DNA of 64,000 nucleotides. Origin: Sphingobium naphthae. Lineage in GTDB: Bacteria; Pseudomonadota; Alphaproteobacteria; Sphingomonadales; Sphingomonadaceae. The notes beneath the pieces were generated by a model. It saw only the letters and a list, made by a program, of their open reading frames with translations. It was not told the DNA's origin and did not search any database. Every line of letters starts with the position of its first letter. Position 1 is the stretch's first letter. The stretch is taken from contig NZ_JAJGNO010000011.1 in NCBI RefSeq assembly GCF_020782235.1, positions 62,001 to 126,000 of the forward strand, in the 5' to 3' direction. This document shows positions 23,969-35,191 of this stretch, piece by piece. Both the position numbers and the translations under genes were made by a program.

Positions 23969-25630
23969 ATGAAATGCCTGGCCCTCTCGGCTGCCGCCCT
24001 CGCCCTCGTCCTGCCCGCCGCCCTGCCGGCCCAGGGGCCCGCCGATCCCGTCTTCACCCCCGCGGCGATGCGCGCCCATGTCGAATTTCTCGCCGACGAC
24101 CTGCTCCAGGGCCGCGACACCGGCAGCGAGGGGCATGAGATCGCGGCGCGTTATGTCGCCAGCCAGTTCGACGGCCTCGGCCTCACGCCGGCGGGCGATG
24201 CCGATGGTCCGGGCGGCGGCTGGCTTCAACGGATCAGCTTTCAGAAGACCGAGCGCGCGCAGACGCCCGCGACGCTGACCGTCACCGGTCCTGCCGGGGC
24301 GAAGCGCTTCACGCATGGCGGCGACGTGCTGATCGGCATGAACGCCGCCGAACCCCATCTCGACGTCACCGCCCCGCTCGTCTTCGTGGGCTATGGCCTT
24401 GAAAATCAGCGGCTGGGCCTCGACGACTATGCCGGGCTGGACGTGCGCGGCAAGATCGTCGTCACCCTGCGCGGTTATCCCAAGGGGCTGCCGAGCGAGG
24501 AAGGCGCGCATCTGTCCGCCACCAAGGCGATGATCGCGGAAAAACATGGCGCGATCGGCATGCTTGCGATCGGCACGCTCCAGTCGATGAAGGCGCGGCC
24601 CTGGGCGCGCATGGTCCAGTTCGCCGACGAACCCGACTTCACCTGGGTTTCGCCCGAGGGCAAGCCGTTCGACCAGGCGCCGGGCATCCGCGCCGGCGCG
24701 TCGCTCGACGATCCGGCGGCGCAGGCGATCTTCGCCGGCGCGCCGCACAGCATCGCCGCCATTCGCAAGCAGGCGGATCGCAAGGGCGGCAAGCCTCGGG
24801 GCTTCGCGCTCAAGGCCAGCGTGCGCATCCAGTCCGACAGCGTCAGCCAGCGAGTCACCAGCCCCAATGTCGTCGCCATCCTGCCGGGCAGCGATCCCGT
24901 GCTGAAGGACCAATATGTCGTCCTGTCCGCGCATCTCGACCATATCGGCGTCAGCCCGGTCAAACCGGGCGAGCCGGCCGACAAGGACCGGATCAACAAT
25001 GGCGCGCTCGACAATGGCGCGGGCATCGCCACCATGCTGGAGGTCGCGCGGGCCATGGCGCAATCGCCCAGCAAGCCGCGCCGGTCGATCATCTTCCTGG
25101 CCTCCACCGGAGAAGAGAAGGGTCTGCTGGGCGCGGACTATTTCGCCCGGCATCCCACGGTGCCGATCGACCGGATCGTCGGCAATGTCGATCTCGACAT
25201 GCCGCTGCTGCTCTATCCCTTCACCGACGTCGTCGCCTTCGGCGCGAATCATTCGACGCTCGGCCCGATCGTCGCGCAGGCGGTCGCGCCCATGGGCGTC
25301 ACGCTGTCGCCCGACCCCATGCCGCAGGAAACCATCTTCGTCCGCTCGGATCATTATATGTTCGTGAAGCAAGGCGTTCCCGCCGTCTTCCTCGCGACCG
25401 GTTTCGCCAATGGCGGCGAAAAGGCGTGGGGCGACTTCCTCTCGGGCAAATATCACCATCCCGGCGACGACATGCGCCAGCCGATCGACTGGCAGGCCGG
25501 CGCGCGCTTTGCCGAGGCCAATTACCGCATCACCCGCGCCATGGCCGACGCCGATGCGCCGCCGCGCTGGTTCGCGGGGGATTTCTTCGGCGACCTGTTC
25601 GCGCCTCAGGCGGAAAAGGCGGCGAAATAA
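23969..25630 (+). CDS. Exported M28-family zinc aminopeptidase
   Basis: A 553-residue protein with signal peptide 1-22. A protease-associated domain is inserted near 130-240. The di-zinc site is visible: His322 (SAHLDHIG), Asp348 (NNGALDNGAG), Glu382 and Glu383 (STGEEKGLLG), Asp408 or Asp410 (VDLDMP) and a late His in GKYHHPGDD. It should trim N-terminal residues from peptides in the periplasm, working in parallel with the divergent M16 protease. The ATG at 23969 lacks a clear Shine-Dalgarno sequence but places the signal peptide at the N-terminus; upstream in-frame sequence is only the 18-bp repeat. Confidence 0.9.
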   Translation: MKCLALSAAALALVLPAALPAQGPADPVFTPAAMRAHVEFLADDLLQGRDTGSEGHEIAARYVASQFDGLGLTPAGDADGPGGGWLQRISFQKTERAQTPATLTVTGPAGAKRFTHGGDVLIGMNAAEPHLDVTAPLVFVGYGLENQRLGLDDYAGLDVRGKIVVTLRGYPKGLPSEEGAHLSATKAMIAEKHGAIGMLAIGTLQSMKARPWARMVQFADEPDFTWVSPEGKPFDQAPGIRAGASLDDPAAQAIFAGAPHSIAAIRKQADRKGGKPRGFALKASVRIQSDSVSQRVTSPNVVAILPGSDPVLKDQYVVLSAHLDHIGVSPVKPGEPADKDRINNGALDNGAGIATMLEVARAMAQSPSKPRRSIIFLASTGEEKGLLGADYFARHPTVPIDRIVGNVDLDMPLLLYPFTDVVAFGANHSTLGPIVAQAVAPMGVTLSPDPMPQETIFVRSDHYMFVKQGVPAVFLATGFANGGEKAWGDFLSGKYHHPGDDMRQPIDWQAGARFAEANYRITRAMADADAPPRWFAGDFFGDLFAPQAEKAAK

Positions 25631-25649
25631 GGATTATCCCGCATCGCCC

Positions 25650-25678
25650 CTTGTGTGGTTTTTGGGCAACACTACATC
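25650..25678 (+). promoter_or_regulatory. Candidate clpB promoter, partly RpoH-like
   Basis: CTTGTG (25650-25655) and TACATC (25673-25678) are 17 bp apart and end 27 bp before the clpB ATG. CTTG and the C-TA-AT pattern around the -10 resemble the alphaproteobacterial heat-shock consensus, which would suit clpB, but the match is incomplete. Confidence 0.4.
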
Positions 25679-25705
25679 CGCCTCATCCAAATCCATGGGG
25701 ATGTC

Positions 25706-28285
<2,580 letters not shown>

Positions 28286-28287
28286 CC

Positions 28288-28323
28288 AAAAAAGGGCTCG
28301 CTGATCCGTCAGCGAGCCCTTTT
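28288..28323. terminator. Bidirectional rho-independent terminator after clpB
   Basis: GGGCTCGCTGA (28294-28304) pairs perfectly with TCAGCGAGCCC (28309-28319) across a TCCG loop. AAAAAA precedes and TTTT follows, so it can stop clpB on the plus strand and the small secreted-protein gene on the minus strand. Confidence 0.93.
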
Positions 28324-28346
28324 CGATGGAATCGTGGGAAACGCCC

Positions 28347-28604
28347 TCAGCCGTTGGGATTCATCCCCGCACGGCTGCGCGTGATCAGGTCGTCGGCATC
28401 GCGATTCTGCTGCTCGCTGATCGCCCGCCATTCCGCGTTGGTCTTGCAGATACGCTCCTTGCGCACGAGTGATCCAGTGACCGCCAGTCGCTTGCAGCGT
28501 ACGGCGCTGGGATCGTTGCGATCCAGTTTGGGCTTGTCCTCCGCCAAAGCCGGCATGGCTGTCAGAAGCAGCGCCGGCATCATCATTGTCTTTAGAATAT
28601 GCAT
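28347..28604 (-). CDS. Small secreted protein of unknown function
   Basis: An 85-residue protein with a clear signal peptide (MHILKTMMMPALLLTAMPALA). The mature part has two cysteines in CKRLAVTGSLVRKERICKTNAEW, probably a disulfide, followed by a charged helix. Similar short secreted proteins with a C-x-R-...-TGS-...-C-x-T-x-x-E/QW pattern occur widely in sphingomonads, without known function. The ATG at 28604 has GGGGAGA 7 nt upstream. It faces clpB across a shared terminator. Confidence 0.78.
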   Translation of the reverse strand: MHILKTMMMPALLLTAMPALAEDKPKLDRNDPSAVRCKRLAVTGSLVRKERICKTNAEWRAISEQQNRDADDLITRSRAGMNPNG

Positions 28605-28667
28605 CTGAACGTCTCCCCGATGCGCGATCCGGCTTGACGGCATGTCGCTCGTCGCAGCCTGCGCTGA

Positions 28668-29945
28668 TTAGACGCCCGAAAGACCATCGGCCTTGCTGGC
28701 GTCAGCCGTGGCATAAAACTGCTTCAAGAGCTGCTGTTCTTCAAGTGACAAATGCGGGTTCCACACATCGAAGATCAGGACCACGCGTAAATCATCGCTT
28801 CCATTCCAGGCTTCATGATCGATCGTATCATCGAAGGCGAAGGCGACGCCCTCGCGCCACTCTCTCGTTTCGCCACCGACGCGGAAGCTGCACGCAGGCG
28901 GCACGATCAGCGGCAGATGGATGATCGCACGCGTATTGGTGACGCCGGTATGCGCGGGTATATGGCTGTGCGGCTTCAGCAAGGAAAAGAAGGCGGAGGG
29001 CGCGCGCCCGGGAATGTCTGCGCATGGCAAGGCTTCCAGCGCCGCGACGGTTTGCGGACAGGCCGCGCATACCGCCTCGTTGCGCACGCCATATTCCCAC
29101 AGGAACATCGCGCCCCAATCGAGCGAGCCGTCCAATGCCGTCCATTTATTCTCGGGCGTCCCTGCATCCTGCCGCACATAGGGCCGCACCGCGCCGCCAT
29201 CACGTGCGACCAGCGCCAGGAATTCCGCCCGGATCGCGTCGGTCTGTGCCTCCAGCTGATCCATCCAGGGAAAATGATCCCGGTCGAAAAACTCGTCGGC
29301 CGGCAGGAACGGATAATGGAGCCCCGAACATTGATTGGGATAAATGGAGCGACGGCCGAATTCATGGTCGAGGCAGGCCTGAAACCGCCGACGCGACAGG
29401 ATGGACGCTGCGTCCAGCGCCGGAGCGACTTCCGATTCGATGCGCGCTGCAAAGCGCGCCTGGTGATCACGCACGAACAGCCGCGCATCCTCCAGCGTCG
29501 CAGCAAGAGCGGGGGGCATGTCGCTGATCGCGGCGCTCAGCGCGAGCGCCTTGCTCCAGCTATCGGCGGCGCCATGCCTCTCATCGAGACGCTGTTGAAG
29601 TTGCGCCATCCGGATTTGCGCCATCAGATTACGCTGGTCGATGTCGATCGCGCGCTGCAACGCAGCCCGCTCGCCCTCCGCGGCACCCAGTCCCCGCTCG
29701 GCGGACGCGAGGTTCATCCACAGCGCCGCTTCCTGCGGATCGGCCTGCGCCGCTGCAGCGAAACGCAAGCGGGCATCGGCGAAATCCTGTCGGTCGAGCG
29801 CGATCAGTCCCAACAGGTTCAGCGCCTGCGGTTCACCGGGGTGACGCGCCAGCGCCTGCGACAGCAACCGCTCGGCCTCTTCCCCCTGTCCGCGCCGCCG
29901 CACCTCGACAGCCTGTTGCAACAAACGCCCAACCGTCACGTCCAT
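28668..29945 (-). CDS. TPR protein fused to an aspartyl/asparaginyl beta-hydroxylase domain
   Basis: A 425-residue protein. Residues 1-130 form tetratricopeptide-type helical repeats (ALARHPGEPQALNLLGLIALD, then AAQADPQEAALWMNLASAE). From about 270 the Asp/Asn beta-hydroxylase (double-stranded beta-helix, Fe(II)/2-oxoglutarate) domain appears, with HIPAHTGVTNTRAIIHLPL, the second His in DTIDHEAWN, and a binding Arg in DDLRVVLIF. It would hydroxylate a peptide or protein side chain in the cytoplasm. It is divergent from a sulfotransferase-like gene. The ATG at 29945 is preferred on protein grounds; an ATG at 29969 is possible. Confidence 0.82.
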   Translation of the reverse strand: MDVTVGRLLQQAVEVRRRGQGEEAERLLSQALARHPGEPQALNLLGLIALDRQDFADARLRFAAAAQADPQEAALWMNLASAERGLGAAEGERAALQRAIDIDQRNLMAQIRMAQLQQRLDERHGAADSWSKALALSAAISDMPPALAATLEDARLFVRDHQARFAARIESEVAPALDAASILSRRRFQACLDHEFGRRSIYPNQCSGLHYPFLPADEFFDRDHFPWMDQLEAQTDAIRAEFLALVARDGGAVRPYVRQDAGTPENKWTALDGSLDWGAMFLWEYGVRNEAVCAACPQTVAALEALPCADIPGRAPSAFFSLLKPHSHIPAHTGVTNTRAIIHLPLIVPPACSFRVGGETREWREGVAFAFDDTIDHEAWNGSDDLRVVLIFDVWNPHLSLEEQQLLKQFYATADASKADGLSGV

Positions 29946-30055
29946 ATATCCCCGACCCTCCAGCCTCATCGCTAACAGAAGCGAAGCCGTGGGCAAACAG
30001 GGGAAAGCCCCACGCCGCTTGTGCGGTACTGGCAGCCATGCAAAGGCTTGCAGTC

Positions 30056-31081
30056 ATGATGTCGCCCTCGATCCGTGACCGGCTTTCCGACGCCCAATGG
30101 TTGGCGCATCGCTATGATCCCGGGCATGACGCATTTCATTTTCGCCAGGTTCCGCGCTCGCGCCATGCGGCCATCCCGTTTCTGACGGACGAGTATCTGG
30201 GGGAAGACGCACCGCTCGTGCTCCGGCGTACTGATGCCATCGGACAGGCGCCGCCCGCAGCACCAATCCATTTTGTCTTCCACTCGGCCTATTGTTGCTC
30301 GACCCTGCTGGCCGCCGCATTCGATATTCCCGGCGTCGCCATGGGCCTCAAGGAACCGGTGCTGCTCAACGATCTCGTCGGCTGGCGCCATCGCGGCGGC
30401 GGCGGGGCACAGGTTGCGCGAGTCCTGGACGAAAGTCTGCGCCTGCTCGCCCGTCCCTTCACTGCCGGCGAGGCGACGATCGTCAAGCCTTCGAACATCG
30501 TCAATCCGCTCATCCCCGCCATCATGGCGATGCGACCGGAGGCGCGCGCGCTGCTGCTTCATGCGCCCCTCGACGCCTATCTCGCTTCGATCGCGCGCAA
30601 GGGTATGTGGGGCCGGCTATGGGTGCGCGATCTGTTCGGCAAATTGCTGCGGGAGGGCATGCTGGCGTCGCTCGGCATCGCGCCCGACGACTATCTCGGC
30701 CTCACGGACATTCAGGTCGCCGCCGCTGGCTGGCTCGCGCAGCAGCAGCAGTTCCAGCTCCTGACGGAGCGGCTTGGCTCGCGGGTCGCCACGCTGGACA
30801 GTGAAATGCTGGTGCACCGACCAGCCGCAACGATGGCCGCGCTCGCCACGCTTTTTGGCCTGCGGCTGGATGACGATGCCATCGCGGCGATCGTCGCCGG
30901 TCCGATCTTCATGCGCGATGCAAAAAGCGGCCAGGCCTTTGCACCTGGTCAGCGCGCCGCCGAAGCCCGTTCCGGCCTGAAAATTCATAGCGAGGAAGTG
31001 GCGAAGGTTGCGCAATGGGCGTCCGTCATCGCCGCCAATGCCGGCATCGCGTTCTCGCTCCCCCGACCATTGCTCGCCTGA
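30056..31081 (+). CDS. Sulfotransferase-like P-loop protein
   Basis: A 341-residue protein. IHFVFHSAYCCSTLLAAAFD near 70-90 resembles the 5'-phosphosulfate loop of sulfotransferases, and EPVLLNDL is the usual following segment; a second polar block, KPSNIVNPL, could bind the 3'-phosphate. No signal or membrane segment. The ATG at 30056 has AAAGG 9 nt upstream; an ATG at 30038 adds six residues. It may sulfate, or bind nucleotide to modify, a small molecule or peptide; the family is often left as hypothetical. Divergent from the hydroxylase fusion, convergent with a TonB receptor. Confidence 0.62.
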   Translation: MMSPSIRDRLSDAQWLAHRYDPGHDAFHFRQVPRSRHAAIPFLTDEYLGEDAPLVLRRTDAIGQAPPAAPIHFVFHSAYCCSTLLAAAFDIPGVAMGLKEPVLLNDLVGWRHRGGGGAQVARVLDESLRLLARPFTAGEATIVKPSNIVNPLIPAIMAMRPEARALLLHAPLDAYLASIARKGMWGRLWVRDLFGKLLREGMLASLGIAPDDYLGLTDIQVAAAGWLAQQQQFQLLTERLGSRVATLDSEMLVHRPAATMAALATLFGLRLDDDAIAAIVAGPIFMRDAKSGQAFAPGQRAAEARSGLKIHSEEVAKVAQWASVIAANAGIAFSLPRPLLA

Positions 31082-31127
31082 CGGCCGCCTGGCTGCCGCC
31101 CGACGCGACGCACATTGCACGTTGACG

Positions 31128-31162
31128 AAAAAAGGGCCGGCGTTTCCGCCGGCCCCCTTTTT
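31128..31162. terminator. Bidirectional terminator between the sulfotransferase-like and TonB-receptor genes
   Basis: GGGCCGGCG (31134-31142) pairs with CGCCGGCCC (31147-31155) around a TTTC loop. AAAAAA abuts the left arm and CCTTTTT follows the right arm, so it is strongest for the leftward TonB-receptor transcript but can also stop the rightward gene. Confidence 0.92.
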
Positions 31163-31180
31163 CTTGCCTGATATGTCAGA

Positions 31181-34100
31181 TCAGAAGCGGAACTTCGCCG
31201 ACACGGCGTAGCGACGGCCCAGCGCGTCGTAGGTCGACGGATAGACGTTGCCGCTGTTGTAGCTGGTCGAACCAATCGAGTTGCCGACAACCTTGGGCTG
31301 GTTATCGAACAGGTTCTGGACAGTCAGCGTGAGGGTGATTTCGTCCGACGCGTGGAAACGGGTCGTCAGATCGAAATAATGCTCGGCCGGGATCGAGTTG
31401 AAGTCGACCTGCTTGCCGTTCAATTCGCCCACGAACGCATCGCCGTCCTCGTAGCGGACACCATCGATGTAGCGCCACAGCAGCGAGACATCGGCCATCC
31501 CGAAGGACAGGGTGTTCCGCACCGACCACTGGAATTCCGGCTGGATCGACCCGCTGAGACCGCAGTTCACCGAATAGAGGCCAACGCATTCACGGTTGAT
31601 CGAGGTGGGCGTCGCCTGGAACTTGTTGGAGTTAGTCCAGTTGCCGTTCGCGATCAGCGACCAGTTGGCGAACCCGACGTCCTTCGAATAATTGATCGAA
31701 ACGTCGATGCCATCTGTCTTGATGCGGCCCAGATTCGACAGCGGCTGGAACAGACCCGGTGCATTCGCCGCCAGACCGTAGAGGCCGCCCGTCGACGGAT
31801 CGCGGCGGATCACCGTACAAGCCGGATCCGTAGCGCTGGCCGCCGTCAGATTATCGAAGCAGGCACCGATGACGTCATCGGGCGTCGGCGTGGTGATGGC
31901 GTCGGTGATCTTGATGTTATAGTAATCGACGGTCAGCGCCAGGCCGGGGACGAAGGACGGCTGGAACACCACGCCCAAGGTCCAGCTGTTCGACTTCTCC
32001 GGACCAAGGTCGAGGCTGCCACCGGTCGTCGTATTCACCTGCCCGGCCGGATCATTGATGATCGAACCAAGCTGCGCAAGCGTCGCACCCTGAGCCAAGC
32101 ACACTGCCGCCAGATTGGCGTCCTGGCTCGGCGCAGCGCCGGCGCAAGGATCGTCAGCCAAGTTGGTGAGGACAGTATTCAGCGGCGAGAAGAGTTCCGA
32201 AATATTCGGTGCGCGCACGGCACGGGCGTAATTGCCGCGAACCTTAAAGCCATCGAACGGCGTCCAGCTGCCGCCAGCCTTCCAGGTGGTCGTGTTGTAG
32301 CCCGAGCCACCCTGAACGGTGTAGTCGGAATAACGAATGCCGGCTTCCAGCGTCAGATCCTGGAAGAAGGGCTTGTCCTGCACGATCGGCAGCACGAGTT
32401 CCCCATAGGCTTCGTACACATCATAACCGCCATCGACGTTGGGCGCGGCGCCACCGGCGCCACCCAAGTCACCGGACTGCGACAGCAGATCCGATTCCTG
32501 CGAAGCGGTGTACTTGCGATACTCGCCACCGATCGCGAAGGCGACCGCGTCGCTCGCCCAGGGAACCGACCAGCCGAAATCGCCGCTTACCGTGCCGCGC
32601 ACCTGCGCGAGCGAGGTCTTGGTGGTGACTTGGCTGTTGGCGTTGAGGAAGCTGTTCATTTCCGGCGTGATCGAACCATCCGGGCCAAACAGATTCAGCG
32701 GCACGCAGCCGTTCGACGTATCGAGGCATTCGGTAGTGCTCGTCGCCAGCAACGCCTGCTGAACGCGCGAATTCAGCCAGTAGCCCTTCTGGGTCTGGAT
32801 CTGCTCGCTTTCGCCATAGGATCCGAAGACATCCCAGTCGATCGTGTCGGTGATGCCGCCCCGGGCGCCGATCTTATAGTCAAAGAACGTCGTCGTGAAT
32901 TCCGAGATACGGGGCCCAAGTTCCGTTGCACGGCGGTTCACAGCCACCGCCGGGTTGGAATTGAAGCCTTCGCCTTCGGAAACTACGCCATCCCCATTCA
33001 TGTCTGCTTCGACGAATTCGCTAGCCAGAGCCGTGCCGACGGTACCGGTACGTGCGTCGCACTCGGCCTGCGTGAAACGAGCGCGATAGCCAGCCCGGGG
33101 ATCGACGTCGAATGCGCAGAATGCGTTACGCTGCGCATCCGTCAAGAACGGATTGTCCAGCCCGAACGTCACCGGAATGCCGAAGGCGCCCGAAGGAGCG
33201 ATGATCGTGCTGACGGTGTTCTTCGAGAAGACGCCGCGGCTATAGACTTCGACAGCGTCGCTCACTTCATAACGGCCCGCACCGTACATGTTGAAGCGCT
33301 CGAAAGGCGTCTGGAAGATGTTGAACGGGTTGAAGTTATAGGCGTCGAACGCCGAAGTCGGACGGAAGCCGGTGCCATCCGTGGTGATCTGACGCGTGCC
33401 CTGGACCGCGGTACAGGCAACCTGGCCTTCGCCGCCGCAGCCTGTGGTGATCGAATCCAAACCACCAACATTGACACCGCCGAAGCGCGACGGGGTGGAC
33501 GTACCGGAACCGCCACCAGCACCGGTGAAGGAATCGATCGCCACATTCGAGAAGCTACGCGCACCCTGATAGACCGGATCCGCCTGCTGGTAGCCGACCG
33601 AGAACACCACATTGCCGCGGCCGTCGTCGAAGTTCGCGCCCAGCGTCAGGTCGGCACGGAAGTAATTGCCATCGCCCTGCTCGGTGATCTGGTTGGAAAC
33701 ATTGCCTTCCAACCCGGCGAAGTCCGACTTGGTGATGAAGTTCACCACACCCGAGATGGCGTCCGCACCATAGGTGGTGGAGGCGCCGCCGGTCAGGACG
33801 TCAACGCGTTCGATCAGCGCGAGCGGAATATTGTTGAGGTCGAACTGACCGCCAAGACCCGAAGGAGCAAGACGCGTGCCGTCGATCATGACGATGTTGC
33901 GGTTGGTGCCCAGACCACGAAGATCGACGAGCGAAGCACCGCCATTGCCGTTGTTGACGGCCGAACCGATGCTCGGAACAACACCCGGAATTTCGCGCAG
34001 AATTTCTTCTGCGGTGTTGTTCTGCTTCAGTTCGATCTGGTCGGATGTCGTCGCAGTGACCGGGGTCGAACGTTCCAGGTTCGGATTGCGGATCAGCGAG

Positions 34101-34246
34101 CCGGTGACGACGATGGTGTCGCCCATGTCGGCTTCCGCCGCCTGCGGCGCGTCCTGCGCCATTGCGGCGCTTGCGATCAGCGACGCGCCCAGGATCGCCG
34201 GAGCGGCGCTGGCACGCAGCAGTGCCCTTTTCGAAAATGTCTTCAC
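31181..34246 (-). CDS. TonB-dependent outer-membrane receptor, large sphingomonad type
   Basis: A 1021-residue receptor. The signal peptide (1-30, ASAAMAQ) precedes an IVVTGSLIRNPNLE TonB-box-like segment and a plug domain (about 55-170, with GTNRNIVMIDGTRLAP and DVLTGGASTTYGADAISGV). The 22-strand barrel ends in YAVSAKFRF, the C-terminal Phe needed for outer-membrane insertion. The start is GTG (34246) with AAGGGA 7-8 nt upstream. Receptors of this size and R-N-P plug style usually import oligosaccharides, peptides or other large nutrients, not iron chelates. Its neighbours, a hydroxylase fusion and a sulfotransferase-like protein, hint at a modified peptide or polyphenol substrate; this is inference. 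Confidence 0.93.
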   Translation of the reverse strand: MKTFSKRALLRASAAPAILGASLIASAAMAQDAPQAAEADMGDTIVVTGSLIRNPNLERSTPVTATTSDQIELKQNNTAEEILREIPGVVPSIGSAVNNGNGGASLVDLRGLGTNRNIVMIDGTRLAPSGLGGQFDLNNIPLALIERVDVLTGGASTTYGADAISGVVNFITKSDFAGLEGNVSNQITEQGDGNYFRADLTLGANFDDGRGNVVFSVGYQQADPVYQGARSFSNVAIDSFTGAGGGSGTSTPSRFGGVNVGGLDSITTGCGGEGQVACTAVQGTRQITTDGTGFRPTSAFDAYNFNPFNIFQTPFERFNMYGAGRYEVSDAVEVYSRGVFSKNTVSTIIAPSGAFGIPVTFGLDNPFLTDAQRNAFCAFDVDPRAGYRARFTQAECDARTGTVGTALASEFVEADMNGDGVVSEGEGFNSNPAVAVNRRATELGPRISEFTTTFFDYKIGARGGITDTIDWDVFGSYGESEQIQTQKGYWLNSRVQQALLATSTTECLDTSNGCVPLNLFGPDGSITPEMNSFLNANSQVTTKTSLAQVRGTVSGDFGWSVPWASDAVAFAIGGEYRKYTASQESDLLSQSGDLGGAGGAAPNVDGGYDVYEAYGELVLPIVQDKPFFQDLTLEAGIRYSDYTVQGGSGYNTTTWKAGGSWTPFDGFKVRGNYARAVRAPNISELFSPLNTVLTNLADDPCAGAAPSQDANLAAVCLAQGATLAQLGSIINDPAGQVNTTTGGSLDLGPEKSNSWTLGVVFQPSFVPGLALTVDYYNIKITDAITTPTPDDVIGACFDNLTAASATDPACTVIRRDPSTGGLYGLAANAPGLFQPLSNLGRIKTDGIDVSINYSKDVGFANWSLIANGNWTNSNKFQATPTSINRECVGLYSVNCGLSGSIQPEFQWSVRNTLSFGMADVSLLWRYIDGVRYEDGDAFVGELNGKQVDFNSIPAEHYFDLTTRFHASDEITLTLTVQNLFDNQPKVVGNSIGSTSYNSGNVYPSTYDALGRRYAVSAKFRF

Positions 34247-34270
34247 GGTCCAGTCCCTTGCTCTGGAGTC

Positions 34271-34294
34271 GGCAGATGATCTGCCACTTAGTGG
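34271..34294. promoter_or_regulatory. Two abutting palindromes just upstream of the TonB-receptor start
   Basis: GGCAGATGATCTGCC (34271-34285) is symmetric except for its centre, and CCACTTAGTGG (34284-34294) is a second palindrome sharing its CC. They lie 24 bp from the GTG start. As DNA they could be a double operator; as RNA, two small hairpins next to the ribosome site. Confidence 0.5.
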
Positions 34295-34421
34295 CCCGTA
34301 TGAAGGGATATGGTGCCCGACAGCGATCCCCCCATATGGATCGGCTGAAACTGCGCGGCGTTCATGGCGCTGTAAAGGATGGGAAAAGGCGGATCACCGC
34401 TTTTAACTGCAGCTGTATCAT

Positions 34422-34469
34422 AATTGCAACAAGGCGGCGGCCCCGCGGTTTTACGGTTCTGTTGCAATT
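34422..34469. promoter_or_regulatory. Perfect 10-bp inverted repeat AATTGCAACA / TGTTGCAATT
   Basis: The arms lie at 34422-34431 and 34460-34469, 28 bp apart, in the 393-bp AT-rich spacer between the TonB receptor and the next rightward gene. Each arm holds the self-symmetric hexamer TTGCAA. Spacing of about 38 bp centre to centre suits binding by two dimers on divergent promoters. Apart from this and the dyads at 34271-34294, the spacer holds a candidate promoter at 34573 and nothing else recognisable. Confidence 0.5.
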
Positions 34470-34572
34470 TAATTTCGCTGGGTAGCAAAGCAGTGAAGCT
34501 TTCATGCATCACTTATAAAAATCGCGTTCAAAAATGCCTCGCCCACAAGCTCGGTGTCGCTGGCTCACCATA

Positions 34573-34602
34573 TTGACGGTCATTTTCTCGAACAGGCATG
34601 AT
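34573..34602 (+). promoter_or_regulatory. Candidate sigma-70 promoter for the 34640 gene
   Basis: TTGACG (34573-34578) and CATGAT (34597-34602) with an 18-bp spacer, 37 bp before the start codon. The -35 matches five of six consensus bases and the -10 four of six. Confidence 0.5.
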
Positions 34603-34639
34603 AGGGCTCGTTCCCCAACAGCAATGAGGATGGGCTGAC

Positions 34640-35185
34640 ATGAAATGCGGATATCGCGGGCTATGGATCACGGCCCTTCCCTTGCTTGCCGGTCCCGTTC
34701 AGGCTGCGCCTAAAGCAAAACCGCCGCAGGCGGAGCTCTTCACCAATTTGCTGCAATGCCGCTCGATCACCGCCGATGCCGATCGCCTCGCCTGTTTCGA
34801 CCAGCAGGTGGGTGCGATGGAGGCGGCCTCGCAACGCGACGAGGTCGTCGTGCTCGACAAGGGCGAACTCAACAAGACGCGCAAGACGCTGTTCGGCTTC
34901 TCCTTCCCGAAACTGCCCTTCCTTGCCGGCGGCGATGATGCGGACGAGACGAAGGAGGTCGAAGGCGTCAGCCACATCCAGGCGAAGATCGCCAGCCTGC
35001 GCAGCCTTGGCTATGGCAAGTGGCAGATCGAGCTGGAAGACGGCGCGCAGTGGATGACGACGGAGGCTGTTACCGGCCGTAGTCCCAAGGTCGGCCAGTC
35101 GATCGAGATCAAGCGCGCCGCCATGGGCAGCTTCATGGGCAAGATCGAGGGCGGCCGCACCATCAGGATGAAGCGAGTGAGCTGA
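34640..35185 (+). CDS. Secreted/periplasmic protein of unknown function
   Basis: A 181-residue protein with a signal peptide (1-22, PVQAA). The mature N-terminus has LLQCRSITADADRLACFDQQV, a C-R-x-I-...-R-L-x-C-F/Y-D pattern shared by many small alphaproteobacterial periplasmic proteins, where the two cysteines probably bond. The C-terminal 75 residues look beta-rich (KWQIELEDGAQWMTTEAVTG, then IEIKRAAMGSFMGKIEGG) and may form an OB- or SH3-like barrel. Function is unknown. It stands alone, with its own candidate promoter, and ends 6 bp before the stop of the convergent M23 gene. Confidence 0.78.
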   Translation: MKCGYRGLWITALPLLAGPVQAAPKAKPPQAELFTNLLQCRSITADADRLACFDQQVGAMEAASQRDEVVVLDKGELNKTRKTLFGFSFPKLPFLAGGDDADETKEVEGVSHIQAKIASLRSLGYGKWQIELEDGAQWMTTEAVTGRSPKVGQSIEIKRAAMGSFMGKIEGGRTIRMKRVS

Positions 35186-35191
35186 CTCGCC

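Noticed and set aside
23758..24120. Collagen-like GLDRKDG repeats encoded on the minus strand over the 18-bp array.
   Set aside because: The repeat comes from the 18-bp DNA unit; the frame has no ribosome site and overlaps the M28 signal peptide in antisense.
31352..34279. A 975-codon open frame on the plus strand opposite the TonB receptor.
   Set aside because: It is the antisense of a clear receptor gene; its translation is Arg/Ala/His-rich with no domain, and it reflects GC-rich third-position bias.
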